DNA from: an uncultured Lachnospiraceae bacterium
Lineage (GTDB): Bacteria; Bacillota; Clostridia; Lachnospirales; Lachnospiraceae
Direction of reading: 5' to 3'
Assembly: GCA_902800325.1 (NCBI GenBank)
Contig: CADCDW010000037.1
Span: 1 to 41,196, forward strand
Length of the DNA: 41,196 bases
Part shown: positions 34,826-41,196 of the stretch, one piece after another
Layout: each line of letters starts with the position of its first letter
Position numbering within the stretch: the first letter of the stretch is position 1
Program-made: the position numbers and the translations under genes
Notes under the pieces: generated by a model
The model's database searches: none
What the model was told of the DNA's origin: nothing
The model's input: the letters and a program-made list of their open reading frames with translations, nothing else

Positions 34826-36490
34826 ATGACAAGTGATAACATGAAATGCGGTCTTCAACAGGCACCTGCACGTTCGCTTTTGAATGCGCTTGGTTATACT
34901 GCCGAAGAAATCAAAAAACCAATGGTCGGAATCGTATGTTCATACAATGAGATTGTACCCGGACATATGAACCTTGATAAAATTGCCGAAGCTGTAAAGC
35001 TCGGTGTTGCCGAAGCAGGCGGAACACCGGTTATGTTCCCTGCTATCGCAGTATGCGATGGCATAGCAATGGGACATATCGGTATGAAGTACAGTCTTGT
35101 TACAAGAGATCTTATAGCTGACTCGACAGAGTGTATGGCGATTGCACATCAATTTGATGCTCTTGTTATGATCCCTAACTGTGATAAGAATGTTCCGGGA
35201 CTTCTTATGGCGGCTGCAAGAGTAAATGTTCCTACGGTATTTGTATCGGGCGGACCGATGCTTGCAGGACATATTCACGGAAGAAAAAGAAGTCTTTCAT
35301 CCATGTTTGAAGCGGTAGGAGAACGTACTGCAGGAAAGATTACCGATGAAGATGTAACAGAGTTTGAGGAAAAGGTTTGTCCTACCTGTGGTTCCTGTTC
35401 GGGTATGTACACTGCAAACTCTATGAACTGTCTTACTGAGGTACTCGGTATGGGACTTCCGGGCAATGGAACTATTCCTGCCGTATATTCAGAGAGACTT
35501 CGTCTTGCAAAGAAGGCAGGTTATGCGGTAATGGATATGCTTAAGAAAAATATTCGCCCGCGCGATATAATCACTAAGGAAGCAATTTTAAATGCGCTTA
35601 CAGTTGATATGGCACTTGGATGCTCGACCAATTCGATGCTTCATCTTCCGGCTATAGCGCATGAAATCGGATTTGATTTTGATATATCATTTGCCAATCC
35701 GATAAGTGAAAAAACTCCTAATCTTTGTCACCTTGCTCCTGCAGGTCCTACATATATGGAAGACCTTAATGAGGCAGGCGGTGTTTATGCCGTAGTTAAA
35801 GAGCTTTGCGATATAGGACTTATAAATGAAGATTGTATGACTGTAACAGGAAAGACAATCGGTGAGGCAGTTAAGAATTCAGTAAACAGAAATCCTGAAG
35901 TAATACGTCCGGTTGATAATCCGTACAGCAAGACAGGCGGACTTGCGGTACTTAAAGGAAATCTTGCTCCTGATGGTTCGGTTGTCAAGCGTTCGGCTGT
36001 TGTTCCTGAGATGCTTAAGCATGAAGGACCGGCAAGAGTATTTGACTCAGAAGAGGATGCTATCGCAGCAATACTTGGCGGTAAGATTGTAGATGGAGAT
36101 GTTGTGGTTATTAGATATGAAGGACCTAAGGGTGGACCGGGTATGAGAGAGATGCTCAATCCTACATCAGCTATAGCCGGTATGGGACTTGGCTCATCTG
36201 TAGCTCTTATAACTGATGGACGTTTTTCGGGTGCAAGTCGCGGTGCATCCATAGGACATGTATCACCTGAAGCAGCAGTTGGAGGACCTATCGCATTTGT
36301 TGAAGAAGGCGATATAATTGAAATAGATATCGATAATTACTCAATCAACCTCAAGGTTTCAGATGAGGAGCTTGCAAAACGTAAAGCAAACTGGACTCCA
36401 AAGGAGCCTAAGGTAACCACAGGATATCTTGCAAGATATGCCAAGATGGTAACCTCAGGAAACAGAGGCGCGATACTTGAGATTAACTAA
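34826..36490 (+). CDS. ilvD: Dihydroxy-acid dehydratase
   Basis: The 554-residue enzyme dehydrates 2,3-dihydroxy acids to the 2-keto acids of valine, isoleucine and leucine synthesis. It shows the ILVD/EDD signatures: [16 protein letters not shown] and [18 protein letters not shown] supply iron-sulfur ligands, and [27 protein letters not shown] is represented by its GRFSGAS core near the active-site lysine/serine region. [17 protein letters not shown] is also typical. Length is standard. AGAAGGAG lies 10 bases upstream of ATG. ilvB follows after 23 bases, so the two form one unit. Confidence 0.97.
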   Translation: MTSDNMKCGLQQAPARSLLNALGYTAEEIKKPMVGIVCSYNEIVPGHMNLDKIAEAVKLGVAEAGGTPVMFPAIAVCDGIAMGHIGMKYSLVTRDLIADSTECMAIAHQFDALVMIPNCDKNVPGLLMAAARVNVPTVFVSGGPMLAGHIHGRKRSLSSMFEAVGERTAGKITDEDVTEFEEKVCPTCGSCSGMYTANSMNCLTEVLGMGLPGNGTIPAVYSERLRLAKKAGYAVMDMLKKNIRPRDIITKEAILNALTVDMALGCSTNSMLHLPAIAHEIGFDFDISFANPISEKTPNLCHLAPAGPTYMEDLNEAGGVYAVVKELCDIGLINEDCMTVTGKTIGEAVKNSVNRNPEVIRPVDNPYSKTGGLAVLKGNLAPDGSVVKRSAVVPEMLKHEGPARVFDSEEDAIAAILGGKIVDGDVVVIRYEGPKGGPGMREMLNPTSAIAGMGLGSSVALITDGRFSGASRGASIGHVSPEAAVGGPIAFVEEGDIIEIDIDNYSINLKVSDEELAKRKANWTPKEPKVTTGYLARYAKMVTSGNRGAILEIN

Positions 36491-36513
36491 TTTAGAAGAA
36501 AAGGAGAATTCGT

Positions 36514-38202
36514 ATGAAACAATTGACAGGCTCAGAAATTATAATTGAATGTTTAAAAGAGCAGGGCGTTGATACGGTATTCGGATATCCGGGTGGAACA
36601 ATTCTTAATGTATATGATGCACTTTATAAGCATCAGGACGAAATTCATCATATACTTACCTCACATGAGCAGGGTGCTGCACATGCTGCCGACGGATATG
36701 CAAGAGCAACCGGTAAAGTCGGCGTATGTATGGCAACGTCGGGTCCGGGTGCGACAAACCTAGTAACCGGTATTGCAACAGCTTATATGGATTCCATTCC
36801 TCTTGTAGCGATAACGGCAAATGTTAATGTTACCGCTCTTGGTAAGGACAGTTTTCAGGAGATAGATATAGCAGGCGTTGTTATGCCTATAACAAAGCAC
36901 AGCTTTATAGTTAAGGATGTACATCAGCTTGCAGATACTATAAGAAGAGCATTTAAGATTGCCAAGACCGGAAGACCGGGTCCTGTACTTGTAGATATAA
37001 CTAAGGATGTTACGGCAAATGTTGCCGACTTTGAGGCAAAGGCACCGGAAACAATCGAAAGAATTACAAATACAATAAAGGCAGAGGATTTAGAGCAGGC
37101 TGTTAAGCTTATAGATAAATCAGAGAAGCCGTTTATTATTGTCGGCGGTGGTGTAATTGCCGCAGATGCTTCGGCTGAATTAAAGAAGCTCGCTGATAAG
37201 ATAGATGCACCTGTATGTGATACTCTTATGGGTAAGGGTGCATTCGACGGAACAAATGAAAGATATACCGGTATGATCGGTATGCATGGTACAAAGGTTT
37301 CAAACTTTGCTGTAAACAAGGCAGATCTTGTGATTGTAGTAGGTGCAAGATTTTCAGACAGAGTTATCGGAGATGCTAAGAAGTTTGCGGCAAATGCGAA
37401 GATATTACAGCTTGATGTCGATGCGGCAGAGGTAGATAAGAATGTTGTTGTTGATGCAAGCGTTATCGGCGATGCAAAAGAAGTTCTTAAGATGATTTCA
37501 TCAAGAATCAAGACTTCAAAGAAGCCTGAGTGGAATGCTGAGATAGAGGAATTAAAGAAGACATATCCTGATCATGCGGATATGAATGCTTTCTCGGGTC
37601 CGGCTATCATAAACAAGATATATGAAGTTACAAAGGGTAAGGCAACCATCACAACAGATGTAGGACAGCATCAGATGTGGGCTGCACAGTATTATAAATA
37701 TTCAAAACCAAGACAACTTCTTTCATCAGGCGGACTCGGTACTATGGGCTACGGTGTCGGTGCATGTATCGGTGCCAAGGTCGGAGAGCCTGATAATATA
37801 ACAATTAATATTGCCGGTGACGGTTGCTTCAGAATGAATATGAATGAGATTGCAACAGCGGCCAGATATAACATACCTATAATTCAGGTAGTTATCAATA
37901 ATCATGTGCTTGGTATGGTTAGACAGTGGCAGACACTTTTCTATGGTGAGAGATATTCCAATACCGTGCTTGATGACAATGTTGATTTTGTTAAGGTGGC
38001 TGAAGCGCTTGGGGCTACCGGAGTAAGAGCAACCAGTCTTGATGAGTTTGATAAAGCGCTCAAGGACGCAATTAAACTCAATAAGCCTGTTGTTATAGAT
38101 TGTATAATTGACAAAGATGACAAGGTATGGCCGATGGTTCCTGCAGGAGCTCCTCTTGAAACATGCTTTGATCAGCAGGATCTGGATGAAAAAAATAAAT
38201 AA
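36514..38202 (+). CDS. ilvB: Acetolactate synthase, catalytic subunit
   Basis: The 562-residue thiamine-diphosphate enzyme condenses pyruvate with pyruvate or 2-ketobutyrate. Glu52 in SHEQGAAHAADGYAR is the catalytic glutamate, and the cofactor motif starts GDGCFRMN at about residue 435 and ends with NNHVLGMVRQWQ. The FAD-domain stretch VGARFSDRV is present, which supports the anabolic type over the catabolic AlsS. AAAAGGAG lies 8 bases upstream of ATG. The regulatory subunit gene ilvN is not next to it; the next genes are serC and serA. The product may use an IlvN encoded elsewhere. Confidence 0.95.
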   Translation: MKQLTGSEIIIECLKEQGVDTVFGYPGGTILNVYDALYKHQDEIHHILTSHEQGAAHAADGYARATGKVGVCMATSGPGATNLVTGIATAYMDSIPLVAITANVNVTALGKDSFQEIDIAGVVMPITKHSFIVKDVHQLADTIRRAFKIAKTGRPGPVLVDITKDVTANVADFEAKAPETIERITNTIKAEDLEQAVKLIDKSEKPFIIVGGGVIAADASAELKKLADKIDAPVCDTLMGKGAFDGTNERYTGMIGMHGTKVSNFAVNKADLVIVVGARFSDRVIGDAKKFAANAKILQLDVDAAEVDKNVVVDASVIGDAKEVLKMISSRIKTSKKPEWNAEIEELKKTYPDHADMNAFSGPAIINKIYEVTKGKATITTDVGQHQMWAAQYYKYSKPRQLLSSGGLGTMGYGVGACIGAKVGEPDNITINIAGDGCFRMNMNEIATAARYNIPIIQVVINNHVLGMVRQWQTLFYGERYSNTVLDDNVDFVKVAEALGATGVRATSLDEFDKALKDAIKLNKPVVIDCIIDKDDKVWPMVPAGAPLETCFDQQDLDEKNK

Positions 38203-38234
38203 GGATTATAAAAAAGTCTATAGACATAAAAACC

Positions 38235-38263
38235 TTGATAATATAATAAAAAGTGTTTATAAT
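38235..38263 (+). promoter_or_regulatory. Promoter for serC-serA
   Basis: TTGATA (38235-38240) and a perfect TATAAT (38258-38263) are 17 bases apart. The leader to serC ATG 38341 is about 70 bases. This separates the serine genes from the ilv unit. Confidence 0.7.
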
Positions 38264-38340
38264 ATCAGATATTTTTTAAAAAACATTCAATAAGATAGTT
38301 GTTAATATTAAATTAATTTTTAATCAGGAGGATTTATTAA

Positions 38341-39423
38341 ATGGCAAGAGTATTTAACTTTTCAGCAGGACCTTCAGTTTTACCTGAGGTTGTTTTACAG
38401 CAGGCAGCAGATGAGATGATGGATTATAAGGGTTCAGGTATGAGCGTTATGGAGATGAGCCATCGTTCAAAGGTATATGATAACATTATCAAGGAAGCAG
38501 AGAAGGATTTGAGAGACTTACTTGAGATACCTGATAACTACAAAGTGCTTTTCCTTCAGGGCGGAGCTTCACAGCAGTTTGCAGCCATACCTATGAATCT
38601 TATGAAAAATGGTGTTGCTGATTATATAATTACAGGTCAGTGGGCTAAAAAGGCATATGAAGAGGCTAAGAAATATCTTAAGGCAAACGCTATCGCCTCA
38701 TCAGCAGATAAGACTTTCTCTTATATACCTGATTGCTCAGACCTTCCTATATCTGAGGATGCAGATTATGTATATATCTGCCACAACAATACAATTTACG
38801 GAACAGCATATAAGGAACTCCCAAATACAAAGGGAAAGATTCTTGTTGCTGATATGTCATCGGATATACTTTCACAGCCTGTAAATGTAAGTGATTACGG
38901 ATTGATCTACTTCGGTGTTCAGAAAAATGTCGGACCTGCAGGTGTTGTTGTGGTTATCATAAGAGAAGATCTGATCAGAGATGATGTACCTGAATTTTGT
39001 CCTACAATGCTTAAATATAAGACTCAGGCTGATGCTGATTCACTTTATAATACACCTCCATGTTATGGAATTTATATCTGTGGTCTTGTATTTAAATGGG
39101 TTAAGGAAATGGGCGGTCTTACAGCTATGAAGGCTCATAATGAGAAGAAAGCAGCTATCCTTTATGATTTCCTTGATTCTTCCAAGATGTTCAAGGGAAC
39201 AGTTGAAAAGAAAGACCGTTCACTTATGAATGTTCCTTTTGTAACAGGTAATGAAGAACTTGATGCCAAGTTTGTTAAAGAAGCAACAGAAGCAGGCTTC
39301 GTTAATCTAAAGGGACACAGAACAGTTGGCGGTATGCGTGCATCTATCTACAACGCAATGCCGATTGAGGGTGTTGAAAAGCTTGTTGCATTTATGAAGA
39401 AATTTGAAGAAGAGAATTCATAA
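38341..39423 (+). CDS. serC: Phosphoserine aminotransferase
   Basis: The 360-residue PLP enzyme converts 3-phosphohydroxypyruvate and glutamate to phosphoserine in serine synthesis. It shows the N-terminal FSAGPSVLPEVVL signature, EMSHRS and FLQGGASQQFAAIPMNL. The cofactor lysine Lys195 sits in FGVQKNVGPAG. C-terminal GHRTVGGMRASIYNAM binds the substrate phosphate. Length is standard for the family. AGGAGG lies 9 bases upstream of ATG. serA follows 75 bases later, giving the first two pathway steps in one unit. serB is not seen in the window. Confidence 0.97.
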   Translation: MARVFNFSAGPSVLPEVVLQQAADEMMDYKGSGMSVMEMSHRSKVYDNIIKEAEKDLRDLLEIPDNYKVLFLQGGASQQFAAIPMNLMKNGVADYIITGQWAKKAYEEAKKYLKANAIASSADKTFSYIPDCSDLPISEDADYVYICHNNTIYGTAYKELPNTKGKILVADMSSDILSQPVNVSDYGLIYFGVQKNVGPAGVVVVIIREDLIRDDVPEFCPTMLKYKTQADADSLYNTPPCYGIYICGLVFKWVKEMGGLTAMKAHNEKKAAILYDFLDSSKMFKGTVEKKDRSLMNVPFVTGNEELDAKFVKEATEAGFVNLKGHRTVGGMRASIYNAMPIEGVEKLVAFMKKFEEENS

Positions 39424-39498
39424 GAACATATATTTAATGCATTTATATAATAATATATGATTTAATGATGATTGCTATACGTTGAAGGAGAATATAAA

Positions 39499-40662
39499 AT
39501 GATAAAGGTTAATTGCTTAAATCCGATTGCAGACTGTGGTATGGATTTATTTACAGATAATTATGAAAAAACAGATAACTTTGCAGATGCTGATGCTGTA
39601 CTTGTAAGAAGTGCTGCTATGCATGATATGGAGCTTTCAGATAAGCTTCTTTGTGTAGGACGTGCAGGTGCCGGTGTAAACAACATACCTCTTGATAAGT
39701 GCGCTGAAAAAGGTATCGTTGTTTTTAATACTCCGGGTGCAAATGCAAACGGTGTTAAAGAGCTTGTTGTTGCCGGTCTTTTACTTGCTTCAAGAGACCT
39801 TATGGGTGGATACAACTGGGTTAAGGAAAATGCTTCTGATGAAAACATCGGTAAGGCAGTAGAAAAGCAGAAATCAAAGTATGCCGGCAATGAGGTTATG
39901 GGAAAGAAACTTGGTGTAATCGGCCTTGGAGCAATCGGAGCCAAGGTTGCAAATATCGGTTTCAGACTCGGTATGGAAGTTTATGGTTATGATCCTTATG
40001 TATCCGTAGATGCAGCATGGAGACTTTCAAGCCATGTAAAGCATATTACAAATGTTGAGGACATTTACAAAGAGTGTGATTATATCACTATTCATGTTCC
40101 TGCACTTGATTCAACAAAGGGTATGATTAATAAAGACGCATTTGCACTTATGAAGGACGGAGTAAAGATTCTCAACTTCGCAAGAGATATCCTTGTAAAT
40201 GATGATGATATGATAGAGGCTCTTGCATCAGGTAAGGTTTCTAAGTATGTAACAGATTTTCCTAATGCTAAGATTGCAGGAGTGGATAATGTAATTACAT
40301 TACCTCATCTTGGAGCATCGACTGCTGAATCAGAGGATAACTGTGCAGTTATGGCTGTACAGGAGATAATGGAGTTTGTTGAAAATGGTAATATCAAGAA
40401 CTCGGTTAACTATCCTGCAATTGATGCCGGTGTATGTTCAAGTGCTTCAAGAATCACAGTTTGCCACAAAAATATCCCTAATATGCTTACTCAGTTTACA
40501 GGTGCATTTTCATCTAAGGGAATCAACGTAACTGATATGGTAAGTAAGTCAAGAGGAGATTGGGCATATACCATACTTGATGTAGCTGATAAGGCTGACG
40601 CTTCAATCGTAAATACAATAAGTGCGATTGACGGTGTTGTTAAGGTAAGAATAGTAAAGTAA
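39499..40662 (+). CDS. serA: D-3-phosphoglycerate dehydrogenase (ACT-domain type)
   Basis: The start at 39499 is chosen for its GAAGGAG site 9 bases upstream; an in-frame ATG at 39472 has none. The 387-residue product oxidises 3-phosphoglycerate, the first step of serine synthesis. GVIGLGAIGAKVANIGFRLG is the NAD-binding turn. NFARDILVNDD carries the catalytic Arg, with Asp replacing the Gly usually seen after it, and LPHLGASTAESEDNC carries the catalytic His. A C-terminal ACT-like domain (about 315-387) suggests feedback control by serine. It is shorter than the 525-residue type that has an extra domain. Confidence 0.95.
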   Translation: MIKVNCLNPIADCGMDLFTDNYEKTDNFADADAVLVRSAAMHDMELSDKLLCVGRAGAGVNNIPLDKCAEKGIVVFNTPGANANGVKELVVAGLLLASRDLMGGYNWVKENASDENIGKAVEKQKSKYAGNEVMGKKLGVIGLGAIGAKVANIGFRLGMEVYGYDPYVSVDAAWRLSSHVKHITNVEDIYKECDYITIHVPALDSTKGMINKDAFALMKDGVKILNFARDILVNDDDMIEALASGKVSKYVTDFPNAKIAGVDNVITLPHLGASTAESEDNCAVMAVQEIMEFVENGNIKNSVNYPAIDAGVCSSASRITVCHKNIPNMLTQFTGAFSSKGINVTDMVSKSRGDWAYTILDVADKADASIVNTISAIDGVVKVRIVK

Positions 40663-40706
40663 GCGGATATTAAGCTTTGTTGTAAATAAATTTGTAAACA
40701 GGCTCG

Positions 40707-40769
40707 GTATATAAGAAAAGCTTAGTCACGCGTTAAACGATGAGTGTGTGGCGAGTCTTTCTTATATAC
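40707..40769 (+). ncRNA. Hairpin leader upstream of asd, unassigned
   Basis: GTATATAAGAAA (40707-40718) pairs with TTTCTTATATAC (40758-40769). After an internal loop, GUCACGCG (40725-40732) pairs with UGUGUGGC (40745-40752) using three G-U pairs, which exist only on plus-strand RNA. The 12-base loop contains UUAAACGAUGAG. It has no T tract after it and ends 27 bases before the asd start. It lacks the size and motifs of a lysine riboswitch. Confidence 0.5.
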
Positions 40770-40796
40770 AGGGTTGTAGGGAAAGGTGTAATTAAT

Positions 40797-41196
40797 ATGA
40801 GTGAAAAGTTAAAAGTTGGTATCCTTGGCGGTACAGGTATGGTAGGTCAGAGATTTATCTCTCTTTTGGAAAATCATCCTTGGTTTGAGGTCGTTACTAT
40901 AGCTGCCAGTCCAAGAAGTGCCGGCAAGACCTACGAAGAGGCTGTAGGAGGCAGATGGAAGATGGATACTCCTATGCCTGAGGCTGTCAAAAATATAATT
41001 GTTCATAATGTAAATGAAGTTGAGGAAGTTGCTAAGACTGTTGACTTTGTATTTAGTGCCGTAGATATGTCTAAGGATGAGATTAAGGCAATCGAGGAGG
41101 CGTACGCAAAAACTGAGACTCCTGTTGTGTCTAACAACAGTGCTCACAGATGGACTCCTGATGTTCCTATGGTAGTGCCGGAGATTAATCCTGAGC
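40797..41196 (+). CDS. asd: Aspartate-semialdehyde dehydrogenase, 5' part (cut by window end)
   Basis: The first 133 codons are present. The product reduces aspartyl phosphate to aspartate semialdehyde, the branch point to lysine, threonine and methionine. The nucleotide-binding turn GILGGTGMVGQRF is at the N-terminus. VSNNSAHRWTPDVPMVVPEINPE near the cut is characteristic of the archaeal/fungal-type enzyme and differs from the common bacterial type; the catalytic Cys would lie downstream of the cut. A GGAAAGGTG ribosome site precedes ATG. The gene is 134 bases after serA, behind the hairpin leader, so its expression may be set separately from serCA. Confidence 0.93.
   Translation, partial: MSEKLKVGILGGTGMVGQRFISLLENHPWFEVVTIAASPRSAGKTYEEAVGGRWKMDTPMPEAVKNIIVHNVNEVEEVAKTVDFVFSAVDMSKDEIKAIEEAYAKTETPVVSNNSAHRWTPDVPMVVPEINPE

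Noticed and set aside
36924-37511. 195-codon minus-strand frame inside ilvB
   Set aside because: It lies wholly within a clearly conserved gene, and its composition is the mirror of ilvB codon use.
40663-40796. Lysine riboswitch before asd
   Set aside because: The gap is only 134 bases and contains a single hairpin; the five-helix lysine aptamer does not fit.

Overview
The window looks like chromosome of a low-GC Gram-positive bacterium. The family Lachnospiraceae (Clostridia) is my best guess. The grounds are AT-rich DNA, GGAGG-type ribosome sites, TTGACA/TATAAT-type promoters, a very large SpaA/pilin-repeat surface protein, zinc-ribbon membrane proteins, a DHHW protein and an archaeal/fungal-type aspartate-semialdehyde dehydrogenase. 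This is inferred from gene families, not from a marker gene. No rRNA, tRNA or CRISPR array was found.

Layout. (1) 1-3.7 kb: a 42-bp tandem repeat, a DHHW/AlgX-like protein, a two-domain lipoprotein, a 46-residue small gene, a DUF1292-type gene on the minus strand, and a decayed stretch with the first 53 codons of a response-regulator receiver. (2) 3.7-10.2 kb: five closely spaced plus-strand genes of unknown function. All have membrane segments. Three carry zinc ribbons of the CxxC...CxxC type, and three carry short tandem peptide repeats rich in Q, N, P, Y, G and M. The run ends in a strong hairpin terminator. This is the best candidate for an undescribed protein system. (3) 10.2-13.9 kb: a consensus promoter and two half-transporters that form a heterodimeric ABC exporter with one degenerate ATP site. 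(4) 13.9-15.5 kb: a 465-bp nested inverted-repeat element followed by an Rpn-family nuclease/transposase-like gene. (5) 15.6-26.7 kb: one giant wall-anchored adhesin gene (about 3,640 codons) split by a single +1 frameshift near 17.6 kb. It has about eight pilin-type and eleven SpaA-type repeats and a non-canonical VKTGD sorting signal. (6) 26.7-28.4 kb: an EamA exporter and a HicB/HicA-like toxin-antitoxin pair with the antitoxin first. (7) 28.3-41.2 kb: an amino-acid biosynthesis block: a LysR regulator divergent from leuC-leuD, then purC, leuB, a small membrane protein, ilvD, ilvB, serC, serA and the start of asd.

How the genes work together. LeuC/LeuD and LeuB carry out the isomerisation and oxidative decarboxylation steps of leucine synthesis. 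IlvB and IlvD make the branched-chain 2-keto acids that feed it. SerA and SerC start serine synthesis. Asd opens the aspartate-family branch. LeuA, IlvC, IlvN and SerB are not in the window. The LysR protein probably controls leuCD through a perfect 21-bp palindrome of T-N11-A type just upstream.

The strongest non-coding signal is a structured leader present twice, before leuC (29605-29787) and before purC (31752-31891). The two copies share a conserved core with identical spacing. Their outer stems have unrelated sequences that are nevertheless both complementary, one inner base pair is swapped G-C to C-G, and G-U pairs favour the plus strand. I could not assign it to a known RNA class. A further hairpin with G-U pairs precedes asd, and a 74-bp tandem repeat separates purC from leuB.
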